64,000 nt of DNA from Tenrec ecaudatus (GCF_050624435.1 NC_134542.1:8676497-8740496); one strand, 5' to 3'; shown: positions 1 to 12,172, counted from the first letter of the stretch. Program-made: numbers and translations. The notes: generated by a model from the letters alone, not told the origin.

Positions 1-239
1 CCCTTGATGGGGAGGGTCCGTGTTCACTCATCTATGAGGGCTTCAGCCAATAGAGAATGCTTCCTCTGTGTTCTGGACCACTTGCTCTGAACTGTCATTC
101 ATAGTCCAATCACACTGAGGCTGACATGTCAGTGAAGCCGGCCGCAGCCTTTCCAGACAACAGCCTAGCTGTTTCCAGCTGACAGCCATATGAATGTTTC
201 ATCTAGTATATTTAGAGGAGTTGAGGTTTCCAACCCATC

Positions 240-1486
240 CTGTGTGATCCGAGGACTGTGAATAATAAAATTCAAGAGCAGAGGAGGGAATTGTATGGGA
301 GTTTAAATTCTGAGCAGCCAGTTTGCAGAAAATCCCAAAATCCATTTGCAGAGACCCCACAGAGATTAAGACTCCATTGAATGCCCTCGGACCATTGATC
401 AGGGAGGGGAATCACTAGCCTTCAGACAGAGTGCATCAGAAGTGGATTAATGTCAATATGATTAGGTTAAATTAAGCATGTCATTGGTTTTCCTTTTGGA
501 CCCACTTTTAATTTGTTGTCATTTCTATTCCGCTTTCTTTTGGATTGACATTTTTCTGTTTTATTTCATTACTGGGTTTTTGGTTTGAGTCTTATTTTAG
601 GTTTTCCTTATATGAAATACAGCACACCAGCCTGAGTGAACCAAGGACTGCAAAGAATATAATCCAGATTCAAAGGAAGGAACTGTACAAGAGCTTACAT
701 TGTGAATACCCGTTCATAGAAGGCTATGAATGACAGGGGAAGTTCAAAATCCGTTCCTAGGGTCCCCACATGGACTAAATCCTGTTGAACCCCCTCTGAC
801 GATAGTCCAGGGATGCGAACAGCCCTGCCACCAGCCAGATCACTGTAAAGTAAATTGTGGCAGATGGCGTTAGGTTAAACTGTACCACCTAATCATTTGA
901 TCACCCACTTGGAAGTTGTGTCCGTTTTTAATATTTTCTCCTTTCTTTTTGCTGGAATTTTTTCTCTGTTTTCTTTTGGCATTGTTGGGGGTTCTGAGCT
1001 TGCTTGCTTGCTGTTTGTGGTTTGCGTGATTTTCTGTACATGAAATCCACGATAGGTAAATCTATAGAGACAGTAGGTAGATTAATAATGGCCTAGGAGC
1101 AGAGCAGGGGAGTGAGGGAATGGGGAGCTAACAGCAATGAGTGGGAGAGGAAACTGTGACACTGACTGCGGTGATGATTGTGCAACTCTTCTGAATGCAG
1201 TTGGGGGATTCCATTGTATGAGACGTGGGTTAGGCGCCAGTAACACTATTTGAGCAAAGAAGGAAATCCAGTATGGTAAATCTGTAGAGACGGTAACTAG
1301 TTTAATTCATCCTTACGGTCAGAGCAGGGGAGATTGGGGCTAATGGGGAGCTAATAACAATAAATACCAAATTGAGGGAACAGTTCTACAATGGGTTGTG
1401 GTGATGAGTCCACAACTCTTTTCGGAAGATGTATTCAAACCATTGAATTGTATGGTATGTGAATTATGTGTCAAGGAAACTGGTTT
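240..1486 (+). mobile_element. L1-type LINE 3' end with repeated modules
   Basis: Non-coding sequence that recurs near 13330-14292 and 36640-36960. It has a T-rich block followed by a module with the phrase ggtaaatctgtagagac, a purine-rich stretch, and an ending like the other copies (ttgaattgtatggtatgtgaat). The terminal module occurs twice, at about 1040-1255 and 1256-1486. The family assignment rests on these recurrences and on the 3' tail style, so L1 subfamily is uncertain. Confidence 0.5.
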
Positions 1487-1764
1487 TTTTATAGCGTAGA
1501 TACCGCTAAAGAACAGAAGGCTTTGTGTAGCAGCCCTGAAGCCTGGCGATCTGAATCTGTGGCCTCAGCCAGGCCGTGCACTCTCTGTCCACAGCAGGGG
1601 AGGTCCTTTTGTGGGTCCCCCAGCTTCTGGTAGCCCCTCTGTCCCTTGATGTGTAGGTGAGTCTTGGAAAGGCTGTGCTTCTTCTTCAGTGTGTTTCTGA
1701 GTGTGTTGTCCTCTTTTATAAAAGCAACACTCACATGAGATTAGGATCCACTCCTCTTTGGTAT

Positions 1765-1950
1765 GTTGTTGTTGTTAAATGCTGTCGAGTCTGTTCTAAT
1801 TCATGGAGCCCTTATGCACAGCAGAATGGACCTCTGCCCATCCCTACACAATCCTTGCAACCTTTGCTATGTTGAAGCCTACGGTGGCAGTCACTGTGTC
1901 AATCCGTCGAATCGCGTGCCTTCCTCTTTTTTGTGGACTTTGGTATGACC
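1765..1950 (-). mobile_element. RTE (BovB-like) LINE fragment
   Basis: Antisense piece of the RTE 3' region. It includes the aatgctgtcgagtctgttct block, which mirrors the tail of sense copies such as 27945-28326. Confidence 0.45.
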
Positions 1951-2059
1951 TCTGTTTAACTCGTCCCTGGGTGTGCAAACGGTTCAGGGCTCAGCTACTA
2001 ACCACACATTTAGAAAATTGAATTCGTCCTCAGAGGCTCAAGGGTACAGTGGGTTAAGA

Positions 2060-3340
2060 ATCAGGCTGCCCCAGGGATAAGGGAACAGCAAGTGAATTAA
2101 AATCGATGGAAAGAAGGACATGGGATGCCTAGTGTGGCTTGATCGAGGCCAGTGTAGCAGCGGGGAATTACTAGACCTGAATGAAGGCCAAACATGATGG
2201 TGGGACAGAAGGAAAGTGAAAGGAAATAGAGGAAAGAACCAGGAGGCAACGGACATTTGTAGAGGTCTAGATACAGGCATGTACATGTATAAATATATTT
2301 ATATATGGCAAGAGGGGAATAAAACTATGCACTCCTATCTATATGTCAAGAATTAAGGTTGCAGATGGACATTGGGCCTTGATTCAAGTACTCCCTCAAC
2401 ACAAGAACACTTTGTTCTAATAATCTGGCATTCTGTGATGCTCAACTTCCTGACACGATTGCTAAAGACAAAATGGGTGCATAAGCATATGTGGTGAAGA
2501 AAGCTGATGCTGCCTGGCTATCAAAAGATATAGTGTCTGAGGTCTTAAAGGCTTGAAGACAAACGAGCGGTCATCTAGATGAGAAGCAACAAAATCCACA
2601 TGGAAAAAGCACACCAGCCTGTGTGATCAGGAGGTGTTGATGGAATCCAATATTAGGCATCTAAGACCCAGAACAAAATCATACCCAATGTGGATAGTTG
2701 GAGGGGGAGGGGGATGGGACCGTGGAGTGGAGACCCAAGGCCAATCTGTAACAATTGGATATCCCCTCATAGAAGGGTTTCAAGGAAGAGAAGAACCAGT
2801 CAGGGTGCAGTATAGCACCGATGAAACACACAACTTTCCTCTATTTCTTTAATGCTTCCTTCCCCCCATACTCATGTTTTCAATTTTACCTTACAAATCG
2901 GATTAGACCAGAACATGCACACTGCTAGAGATAAGAGCCTGAAACACATGGAATCCAGGATAGATAAACTCCTCAGGGCCAACAATAAGAACAGAGATAC
3001 CAGGAGGGTTAGGGGAAGGTGGGGGAAGAAAGGGAAAATTGATCACAAGGATCAGGGGGACAAACAACAGAAAATTGGGTGAAGGGCGACAGAGGATGAT
3101 GTAAGATATGAAAATAACAATCTATAACTGATCAAGGGTTCATGAGGGAGGTCAGGCAGGGGAGGGAGGGGAAAATGAGGATCTGATATCAAGGGCTCAA
3201 GTAGAAAGGAAATGCTTTGAAAATTATGATGGCAACATATGTGCAAATGTGCTTGACACAGTGGATGAATGTATGGATTTTGATAAGAGATGTAAGAGCC
3301 CCCAATACAAGTATTTAATTTTTTTTAAAAAAAGAATCGG
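2060..3340 (+). mobile_element. Afrotherian-type L1 3' UTR
   Basis: Long non-coding 3' region of a LINE, matching in order the antisense copy at 59533-60552 and the sense copies at 3341-4974 and 35868-36635. Its sense strand ends with a gagcccccaat-type tail and a T/A-rich end at about 3320-3340. The open frames in it are short and on both strands, and are not genes. Confidence 0.65.
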
Positions 3341-4974
3341 GCTGCCAGGAGAAAGTAAAAGGAAAGAGAGGAAAGAGTTGGAGGTAAAAGCTATATAGAG
3401 AAGTATGAATATAGACATGCATATATGTAAATGTGTTAATGCATAAAGATAGGGGCAATGGTCCATGTACATAGATTTATATGTTAAAAGTATCAAGATA
3501 GCAGATAGACTTGGGCCTCTACTTAAGTCTTCCCTCAACACAAGAACACTTTGTTTTAATAGTCTGACACTGTGTGATACCCATCTTCCCAACACCATCG
3601 CTGAAGACAAATGGGAGCATAAGCAAAAGAAAGCTGATGGTGCCTGGCTACTAAAAGACATAGTATCTGGGTATTAAAGGCTTGAAATTAAATAAACAGC
3701 CATCTAGCTGGGAAGCAACAAAGCCCACATGGAAGAAGTGCACCCTCTGTGAGCACGAGATGTGGATGGCATCAGGTATCAGAAGATCTAAAACAATTAC
3801 ATTGATGTGAAGAAAAGGGGGCAGAGTGGAGACCCAGAGCCTATCCATAGACAATTGGACATTCCCTCACAGAAGGATCACATGGAAGGGACGATTCATA
3901 CAGGGTGCAGTTTTGCACAGATGAAATATACAACATTCCTCTAGTTCTTTAAGGCTTTCTCCCCCAACCATCATAACCCCAGTCATACCTCACAAATACT
4001 GCTAGACTGGAATATGTACATTGGTACAGATAAGTGTTTTTGACATACAGAATCCAGGACAGATAAATCCCTCAGAAATAGTAACAGGCAGACCGATATC
4101 ATGAGGTTATGGGACGAGGTAGGGAGAAAGGGAGAGCTGATAGCAATGATGTATAACCCCCTCCACTGAGAGGGACAAATAACAGAAATGTGGGTGGAGG
4201 GATACAGCAGATAATGTAAGATATGAAATAATAATAATATATAATTTGTTAAGGGTTCAAGAGGGTGGGATAGTGAGGGAGGGAGGCAAAAAAGAAGAGC
4301 TGAGGGCAAGGGGCTTGTGTTGGTCAGGGCTGACTGGAGAAACGAATTCACTGACACTCACATATGCGTGAGAGCTTTATATCAAAGAGCAATTACATAT
4401 TAAGAAACATCCTAGCCCAGTCTACATCAAGTCCATAAGTCTGATATTAGCCTATATGTCTGATATTAGTTCATAAATTCCTCTTTAGACTCATGCTGCC
4501 ATGCAGTGATGCAGAATGCAGGAAGATCACAGGCCAGTGGGTGGAAAGCCTTGTGGATGCAGTGGCAGTAGAAGTATCTCAGCACTGGCGTGGGTCTCCA
4601 TGTGGCTCTTCCAGCTCCAGGGCTCTGGCTCCATCAGTGTCTCCGTGTGGCTTGTCAATAGGAATATAGAGCAGAGAGAGTGTGTCCTGGCTCCAGGGAG
4701 GAAGACAGGAATTCCCACAATCCTCAGGAGAAGGCCATGCCCACGTGGAGGTCTCATTGATTAACCTGAATGACAGGCTAGACTCCACCCGTTCACTCAA
4801 GTTGTTAGGAGATTATGTAACTGCCACGGGGCTCAAGTAGAAAGATAATGTTTTGAAAACAATGATGACAACATGTGTACAAGTGTACTTGATGTGATTG
4901 ATTCATGGATTGATATCGTATCTGTAAGAGCCCCCAATAACATGATTTTTTTAAAAAGAAGAAGAATTGGGCAG
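3341..4974 (+). mobile_element. L1 3' UTR, split by a solo LTR
   Basis: A second sense copy directly follows the previous one. It runs to 4315, is interrupted by the LTR at 4316-4828, and resumes at 4829 with ggctcaagtagaaag. It ends with the aataacatgattttttta tail at about 4937-4960. The flanks rejoin exactly across the inserted element. Confidence 0.65.
4316..4828 (-). mobile_element. Solo LTR, ERVL/MaLR-like, in an L1 copy
   Basis: About 513 bp starting tgtgtt and flanked by a 5-bp duplication, gggct, at 4311-4315 and 4829-4833. It shares its layout with 9415-9940, 31578-32019 and 54657-55164. TG...CA-type ends and 5-bp target duplications are the habit of class III ERVs and MaLRs. No internal viral genes are present, so this is a fossil solo LTR. 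It is younger than the L1 copy it sits in. The strand was judged from the + copy at 16157-16640. Confidence 0.6.
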
Positions 4975-5160
4975 CCAAACAAAAGGACCGTGGTTCAAAC
5001 CCACTAGCCACCCCTCAGGAGAAAGATGAGACTGTTTGTTCCTGTAAAGATGTGCAGTCCCAGAAACCCGATGGAACAGTTCCACTCTGTCCTAGAGGGT
5101 CGCCGGGATTTAGAATGGATGCGATGATGCTGGTCTTAGCTTTGGTTTTGAAGATATCCT
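4975..5160 (+). mobile_element. AfroSINE
   Basis: A tRNA-like B-box remnant (ggttcaaacccactagcc) is followed by the gagaaagatgag body and a diverged tail. It abuts the L1 tail on its left. Confidence 0.55.
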
Positions 5161-5179
5161 GGGGGAAGACCTGGGAATC

Positions 5180-5275
5180 TGCGTCTGGAAGATTACAATG
5201 TGGAAACCCTTTGCAGTGCTGCTCAATGGAGTCCCCATGAGTTGGAGGAGACTCGTTGGTGACTGGTTTCGGTTT
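5180..5275 (+). mobile_element. AfroSINE body and tail fragment
   Basis: Only the 3' half is recognisable: gaaaccctttgcagtgctg, then a gagttggaggagactcgttgg tail ending in ggttttc. Confidence 0.3.
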
Positions 5276-5339
5276 TCTTTTATTTAACTAATAGAATCCA
5301 CCTGCCAAACCTGCTTGCCTTCCAGGCACCATCTGGAAC

Positions 5340-5592
5340 AGACTGGTCTATCAGAAGTATGTCTTGAGGGGATTGTGGGAGTAACTAATGGAGACGAAAA
5401 GAGGGAGGGACCACTAGAACAGATTATGATTATGTAAATCATCTTAAAGGAGACTTAACCATGGGGGGGGGGATGATCTACAATTGATGTGGGGATGATT
5501 ATATAATTCTCCATGATATGATTGAATGGTTGAACTCTTGAATTGTATGATATGTAAATTGCTTGGCAACAACCCTGTGTAAAAAGAAGTAT
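5340..5592 (+). mobile_element. L1-type 3' end fragment
   Basis: Contains the gatgattatataattctcc and gaattgtatgatatgtaaat signatures shared with 1040-1486 and 14150-14290. Confidence 0.4.
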
Positions 5593-7336
5593 GTCTTGGA
5601 TCATGTTGCTCTTCTGTGGCTCATGACTCCTTGTTGAATCAGGGAAGAGAGCCCCATGCTAACCACTCTCAGCTCCGCTATTTAGTCACTGGCTCTTGGC
5701 TTGGCGTCTGCTCCAAGCAGACGGGCCATCCCTTTCCACCAGGGCACTTCCACTCTGCTCTGCCACCCAGGGAGTCTCTGCTTTCTCTCCCTTAACTCAC
5801 TTATTGACTGGTCTCTACTCTCAATGGCATGGACTACCTGCTAGCTGATTCCTTGTTTCCTGTTTCCCAAGAGGCACTTCTTTAAAAGATCAGGTCTTAC
5901 TCATCTTTGCTGAGCATTAGTGACAGGGTTTGATCATGGGCTCCGGAGGGCGGAAGAGGAGCAATAGAAGTGGGCAGATGGGCCACTGAATTGGGGGTGG
6001 ATCGGGCTCCAAAGACACGTTGGCTTGGCCTGCTTGCTCTGGGCCATCCTTGTTTGCAGATGGCCACTTCAATGCTGGACCTAAAATGCTTTCTTCTTCT
6101 CTTTCTCAGTTCAGGAAACGCCTCTCTCCAAACCCAACCTTCTTTCTGAGTCTCCACATGGAGTTTTGGGCTGAATTGAAACAAAACATAGAGATTATAT
6201 ACTTGTTGTCTTTGAATGAACTCAAGGCGGAGGTCGGAGATATGTCTAGCCTCCAACCTTTCTGCCAATTCCAACACGAGCCTTCCCTCCCCAGCACACG
6301 CTGCTTCAGCGCTGGGCTCGTTCGGTTGCTGCATGGGCCACACAGAGTTCACGGGCCACACAGAGTTCATGGACCAGACACACAGCTCCAGGATTTATTA
6401 GAGAAATCACAGATGACAACTTGGGGCCAAGATCAAGAGGCTACAACTCAGGATCGGGATCTGAAAGCAGGGGGCCGAGTCTTCCATGGTCTGTGCAGAG
6501 CTGCGCTTTCGGCTCCTCTCAGCCATGCGGAGTTACTTTTCACTCCTGAGAACAGGTCCTCTTGGCTCCCTCAGGGCAGGACCCCCCACTCGGCCCTCCA
6601 GGCCTGGCCTCTGTCCTGCTCAGTCTAGTGTTCCCAAGCTCTAGCTCCTCCTTGGTCAGCACTCCCTCTGTACTCACCTTGCTCCCCGGGCCAGGAAGCC
6701 CGCCACACCGTCCGCCCAGGTCCCCTGGTTCTGTTGCTGCCAGTTCTCTTGTGTGCTTGTCATCCCTTCCCACCATCCCCGGTGTTCCAGCTCTCTCTGT
6801 CTCCTGAGTCTAGGAGGTTCTCAGCACAGGGACTTTGCATCCAAAGGACACACTCTGCTCCTGGAATTTCTTCTTGGTGGCAAGGAGTCCGCGTGCTGCT
6901 CTGGAATTGGTTCCTTTTTTTAAGGCTAGTAGGATGGCAAAATTGACCAATCCCTTTATTAGGTTTCTAGGTACTTTATTTGCTCTTCCCCACAAGGGCT
7001 CCAAGCACCAAACTTGCATTGTTAGCAAGCTGTCCAAATCCCTTGGTCCAAGCACTTCAGTTGCCTAGTTAGGCCTACTTATTGTGTGGGAACTTCAAAG
7101 CTACGATGAAAGAAGTCCCTTACAATGCAGTCTAGGCAACTGTTGTTAAGGCAACAATAGCCAGGTACCGAAGGTAACCCCAGTCCAGTCACCCCAAGGT
7201 GATAGTGAAGGCCAGGTTCAGGATTTAATCATCAACATGTGGCAGGAGTCATGAAAGCAGCTCTTAGACTCTGGTCTGGCATCTTGGTCTCTGAGAGTTA
7301 TTCATATAATGGATTGAGAATCAACGCAGCTCAGGT
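5593..7336. other. Repeat-poor stretch without a recognised gene
   Basis: There are open frames on both strands up to 202 codons, but no recognisable protein family and no exon-like conservation that I can see. An 18-bp direct duplication (gggccacacagagttca) lies at about 6344-6380. Old, unrecognised interspersed repeats are likely. Confidence 0.4.
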
Positions 7337-7541
7337 GAGCCCTGGTGTCGTAGTGGTTACACATGGGACTGCTAACTGGAAGATCGGCAGTTTCAAACCA
7401 CCAGCTGCTCCACAGGAGAAAGATAATGCTTTCTACTACCGGAAAGAGTTACCTTACCATCTCAGGAACTTACAGGGATAGCCCTTCCCTGTCCTATAGG
7501 GACAATATGAGTTGGCGCTGACTTAATGCCAGTGAATGCTT
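7337..7541 (+). mobile_element. AfroSINE, nearly full length
   Basis: A clear full copy. The head is gagccctggtgtcgtagtgg, the B-box region is cggcagtttcaaaccacc, the body contains ggagaaagataatgc, and the tail is gagttggcgctgactt. The head resembles a tRNA with pol III A and B boxes, but no cloverleaf is preserved. Confidence 0.85.
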
Positions 7542-7544
7542 TAG

Positions 7545-7920
7545 AAAGGATACATTGAAGTCCTAACCCCACATACCTCTACCAGTTATAATGATGTCAC
7601 ACTGAGGTCATCAGCATGCATGGCGACTTTATAAAAAGGAGAGGGGCTCAGAGAGGAGATGACCCTGGGAAGGCAGAGGCAGAGCTTGGAGTGACGCATC
7701 TACAAACTATGGAATGTGAAGATTTCCAAAGATTTCCAGGAACCACCAGAAGCTAGAAGAGGCAAGCAAGGATCGTCTCTTAGTTCCAGGGAAAGCAGGA
7801 CCATGCTCACCCCTGAATTTGAACTTCAAGTCTGCAGAACCTCAAGGCAAAGCATTTCTGTTGTCTTGACCCACCCAGCTCATGGTGTTTTGTTATGGCA
7901 ACCCCAAGAAACAAATACAC
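7545..7920 (+). mobile_element. MLT1-type MaLR LTR (fossil)
   Basis: Resembles the MLT1 LTRs shared across placental mammals. It has the tcctaacccc opening, a TATA-like tttataaaaaggag block, a gatgcatctac-like block, ccaccagaagctag, and an ending with tttctgttgtcttgacccacccag and aaacaaatacac. The outermost start is missing. No internal proviral genes adjoin it. It is ancient, probably predating the split of placental orders. Confidence 0.75.
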
Positions 7921-8364
7921 CCTCCCGCGGCAGGAGCAGGACCATGGAACGAGTGAAAGTCCTTCAGGAGGATACACATCTTACAAAGGCTCTCCTCTTG
8001 GCTCAACAGCCCACCAAGCTGTGGCAAAAGAGTCCTGTCCCAATCCAGCTCCTGGAGCTCTAGGGTGGGCACACCTGCCACGATCCAAATGTATTTAGCA
8101 AGTGACTTTGAAGGGGAAGAGAGGGAGGGGGAGAGGGAGCAAAGGCAGGGGGAACACCAAGGAATGAAAATAGGTTCGTTTTAAGTCGCTTTCCTCTATT
8201 CCCTGGGCTAGTTTAAAATCTGTAACTAAACATTGGGAAACAGGGAAAGGAAACACAAACACAGATTGATTACATTTATCTGAGACATTGTTAAAAAATT
8301 AAGTCACAATAAGCCCTGTTTGGACAGTCCTGGGAGAATATGAAGTTGTCAAATAACAGCTAAC

Positions 8365-8485
8365 ACTGACACAGTGGCTGCAACAGTGGTGTCGGTCACA
8401 ATCACTGCCAGTATGGCACAGGACCACGGGGCCTGTTGAGACGGGACTGACTAGGTGGCACCTAGCAACAGCACACAGTGCTAAG
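8365..8485 (+). mobile_element. RTE LINE 3' tail
   Basis: Contains gacacagtggctgcaacag near its left end and ends ggtggcacctagcaacagcac, the RTE 3' terminus. It is heavily 5'-truncated. Confidence 0.55.
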
Positions 8486-8517
8486 GATGTGCCAAGCATT
8501 GCTCTAAGGACTGCTTA

Positions 8518-8612
8518 GATTCCCCCCCTTCTCCTCCATCTCCTTCTTCTCCATCTCTCCTTCCCTCTCCCCTTCCTCTCCCTCCTCTTTTTTCCTCCTC
8601 CTCCTCCTGTCT
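8518..8612 (+). repeat. Polypyrimidine (C/T) tract
   Basis: About 95 bases made almost entirely of C and T, including cctcctcctcctcc near the end. The other strand is a polypurine run, so triplex formation is possible. Confidence 0.9.
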
Positions 8613-9189
8613 CAATGCTTTAATGAGTACTTCTTAATCACGAGGACATGCTCTTACATAACCACAGAACAGCCATCAAAATTGAAAAATTAATTGAGTT
8701 ACAATACTACTATCTAATCTCCAGACCTGAATCAGATTTCGCTAATTGCCCTGCTAAAATTAGTATAACTAAAGGAACAAATCACCTCTTGTATTTCATT
8801 AGCATGACTCTGATCAGCTTCCTCTGAACAGCTCTTGAGTCTTGCTTTGTCTCTCCTGGCTCGGATCTTCTTGGAGAGTCCAGGCCGGACTGTAGAATGT
8901 ATCCTAATCCAGGTGTGCCTGGTGTCTTCTCATGATAAGACTTAGGCCACCTAAGCATTGTCAAGGACACCGCAGGTGCAACGTGGTGTCCTCAACACCC
9001 CCCATCAAGAGGGACTTGTCAATGGACTGTCTATGTTTTCCATGTTCTGTGCCTCACAGCGATCCAAGAGGTGGTGATTATTTTTGGTCCCACTTCTTAA
9101 CAGGCGAAACAAGTACTGAAAACTGGAGGTTCAACCTAGGCTATGTGGCCCCAGGCTTTACTTTATACTCTAAAACACTCATTTTTGCT

Positions 9190-10636
9190 GCCTTTCAAAG
9201 ACGCGGTGGTGTAAGGCTGTGGAATGGATTTGGACGACACTATTACCCATACTTATTCAATTTGTAGCTTGAGCAAATAATCTGAGAAGCTGGACTATAT
9301 GAAGAAGAATGTGGCATCAGGATTGGAGGGAGGCTCATCAACAACTGTGACATGCAGATGACACCAACTTATTTGCTGATAGTGACAGGGCTTGAAACAC
9401 TTGCTGATGAAGATTGTGTTAGTCCAGGTGGACTAGAAAAATAAATCCAAAGATACTTACATATGTATAAGAAATAGCTTTACATCAAAGAGTAGTTGTA
9501 TATTAAGAAAATATCCCAGCCCAGTCCAGTTCAAGTCCATAAGTCGAATATTAGCCTGTATGTCTGATACCGGTTTATAAATTCCTCTTAACATATGCCA
9601 TGACACTGCATTCAGGAAGATACAGTATGTCATATGCCATGACACTGTATGCAGACCAGTAGGTGGAAAGTCTTGTGGATCTAGTGGCGGTGGAAGCATC
9701 TCAGCACTGGCGTGGGTCTCCATGTGGCTCCTCCAGCTCCAGGACTCTGGCTACATCAGCAGAGCTTCATGTAGTTTGCCATCAGGAATATGAAGCTGAG
9801 AGAGTGTATGTTCCGTGTCCAGGGAGGAAGACAGGAATTCCCAGGAATTCCCACATTGAGGCCTCATTGGTTATGACCTGATTGACAGGCTAGACTCCAC
9901 CCCTTCACTCAAATTGGCAGGAGATTATATCACTGCCACAAAGATCAAAGGCTGAGGCCTTCAGTGTGGATTACAACTTAACGTAAAGAAACCCAAACCC
10001 TCACAACTAGACCAATAGGTAGCATCATGATCAATGCAGAGAAGATTGATGCTCTCAAGGATTTTGTCTTGCTTGGCTCCACAATCAAAGCTCGTGGAAA
10101 TAGCAGTTAAGAGATCAAAAGACACATTGCATTTAGTCCATCTGCTGTACAAGACCTCTCTAAAGTGTTGAAAAGCAAGGGTGCCTGGCCCAATCCCTGA
10201 TATTTTTAATTGCCTCCTACGCATGTGCAAGTGGGACCCTGAGTCAAGAGGACTGGAGAAGAATCAATGCGCTTGAACTGGGTGCTGGAGACGTATCTGG
10301 AAGATGCCCGGGACTGCCAAGAGAACAAACAAATGCTTCTCAAAAAAGAGTTCAGCCAGAATGCTCCGTAGAGGAAAGGATGGTGAGACTTCACCTCACG
10401 TGCTTTGGGCACGTTGTCAGGAGAGGCCAGTCCCCGGAGAAGGATGCGATGCTTGGTAAAGCAGGGGAATCGCACAAAAGAGGAACGCCCTCAACAAAGT
10501 GAAATGGCACAGTGGCTGCGACCATTAGCTCAAATATGGACATTGTGAGGACGGCACGGGACCAGGCAGTGTTTTGCTCTGTTGAACGTTGGGTGGCTGT
10601 GAGTCGGAACCTTCTAGATGGTGCTTAAGGAAATGA
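9190..10636 (+). mobile_element. RTE (BovB-like) LINE 3' half, split by a solo LTR
   Basis: Begins within the reverse-transcriptase region (ttcaatttgtagcttgagc; an RT active-site remnant near 9350-9380), is interrupted at 9415-9940, and resumes at about 9946 with the RT C-terminal and thumb region. The sequence gtgttgaaaagcaagggtg near 10166 and gagaagaatcaatgcgc near 10256 are RTE landmarks. It ends in the tail near 10600. Frames are broken throughout. Confidence 0.75.
9415..9940 (-). mobile_element. Solo LTR, ERVL/MaLR-like, in an RTE copy
   Basis: About 526 bp with termini tgtgtta and gccaca. It is flanked by aagat at 9410-9414 and 9941-9945, and the RTE sequence continues on both sides. 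This is the clearest copy for defining the family ends. Solo LTR fossil, younger than the RTE copy. Confidence 0.7.
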
Positions 10637-10644
10637 CAAACAAA

Positions 10645-10856
10645 ATCAACACAAACCCACTTGCTGCCAAGCCCACTCATCCCCGGGCAGCCCTGCGTGT
10701 TCTGAGGTAGGCCTGTGTTCTGGGGGGTCTTCAAGGCTGGACGCTGTCCAAAGCAGCTTACCAGGCTTTCCTCTGAGGGCCCTCTGTGTGGGTTCAAACT
10801 ACGAACCTGCTGGTTAATAATCAAGTGCTTAACTGCTTGTGCCACCCCCTGACCTC
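10645..10856 (-). mobile_element. AfroSINE (antisense)
   Basis: Directly follows the RTE end. The antisense B-box region is gggttcaaactacgaacc and the antisense head is cttaactgcttgtgccacc. Confidence 0.65.
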
Positions 10857-11634
10857 CCTAACAAACTACCAAGCACTTCAAACAATGTTTCATGCGCATC
10901 CTCTTTCGTAATCCCCACAGGAAGCGTTGGGTTAGGCATGGTCACTAAACTCACTCTAGGGCTGACCCTCAAGTTTCACTTGCTGGAGTGTGAAGAAGCT
11001 AGGCTTCCACCGCACATCTGTCTGACCACGACACCAAACACCTAGGAGTGTGCTCTCTGGCCTCCCAGCAGGCACGCGCTGCTGCTTTGCACATGGGAAA
11101 AGGGGAGCTGCCTGGTTTTCGTAACTGCTGATTTCACAATCCTAAGAGTTTTTCTAATGCTGCCCTTTGACCTTCACAATAATCGTACATTGAAATCATC
11201 TGGTGCCCTATCGAAAAGGCGCTCAGCTGAACACTGGTTGGGGAGCTGGGGTACAGAACTAGCTTGGGGCTGGAAGGACCACCAGAGAGCCCTGCAAGTC
11301 AAGGGAAACCCAGGGCTGAGGCCAAGCCAACGTGATGGAGAGTCAGGAAGGAAGCAGGATAGAAGCAAACCCAAGGATGAGGACGGGGCTAAGCCAAGGG
11401 GTCCAAGAACCCTGCCACCGCAGGGCTGCAGAACTGCGGCTGACTTTGGGGCATCTTCAAGCTTCTAGGCTTCCTAGGTTTGTCTCCTCCAATGTCAACA
11501 GCCAAGGGTGAAATGCAAGACATCCACTGACAATGGTGATCGAAGAGAGAGCCCTCTTCCCCCCACGTGAAGCAGAAGAACCTGTCTACTGCATCTCGCC
11601 TATGCAGCGTACAGTGCGTAAGGGAGGATTCCGC

Positions 11635-11740
11635 TTGAACAATGGGCTCAAAGGCAACAGTGATCATGAAGGTGGTGGGGGACCAGACAATGTTTCCTTC
11701 TGTCGTACTTGAAGTCACGATGACTTGTACACAACTGGAT
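11635..11740 (+). mobile_element. RTE LINE 3' tail fragment
   Basis: Short piece with gaacaatgggctcaaaggc followed by ggaccagacaatgtttcctt, matching the 3' end of other RTE copies. Confidence 0.5.
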
Positions 11741-11779
11741 AGCACATAAGAGTAAATAAACCAACAAAACGGAAAATGT

Positions 11780-11955
11780 TGCCAGGGGTTGATTACCACT
11801 CCTTATCAAACATGGTAGCACAGCCCTCAGGCTTTCCAAGGCTGCCTACTGCTCCCACGGAGTCTTCCTTCCAAGGAGTGGCTGGTGGGTTTGAATCGCC
11901 AACCTTTCAGTGAGCAGTCGAGCACTTTAACCACTGTGACATCACGGTTCTTTCT
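11780..11955 (-). mobile_element. AfroSINE (antisense)
   Basis: Antisense body with a gctttccaaggctg landmark, then ggtgggtttgaatcgcc and ttaaccactgtgacatca from the head. Confidence 0.7.
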
Positions 11956-11975
11956 ACAACCACCCCTCCCCCCAA

Positions 11976-12172
11976 AATACAAACCCAACATTCTTGAGTC
12001 AGTTCTGACTCCCAGCACCCTGTAGGACAGAGTAGAGTTGCTACCTAGGGTTTTTGAGGCTGTAAGTCTTTACAGAAGCAGACAGTAACATCTTTTTTCA
12101 GTGATGGTTTCAAACTGCTGACCTCTCAGTTAGCAGCCAATTGCTTTACCCACTGAGCCACGAGGATCCCTT
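11976..12172 (-). mobile_element. AfroSINE (antisense), nearly full length
   Basis: Starts with the antisense tail (acattcttgagtcagttctg) and ends with the head (acccactgagccacgaggatc). It forms a tandem pair with the copy just left of it. Confidence 0.75.

Noticed and set aside
5897-6628. 157- and 202-codon overlapping open frames on opposite strands
   Set aside because: No recognisable domain. The frames include a short direct duplication and unrelated low-complexity parts. Likely chance openings.
7337-7420. tRNA-like sequences with A/B boxes at many SINE heads
   Set aside because: They are the 5' parts of AfroSINE copies, lack an intact cloverleaf, and are followed each time by the SINE body and tail.
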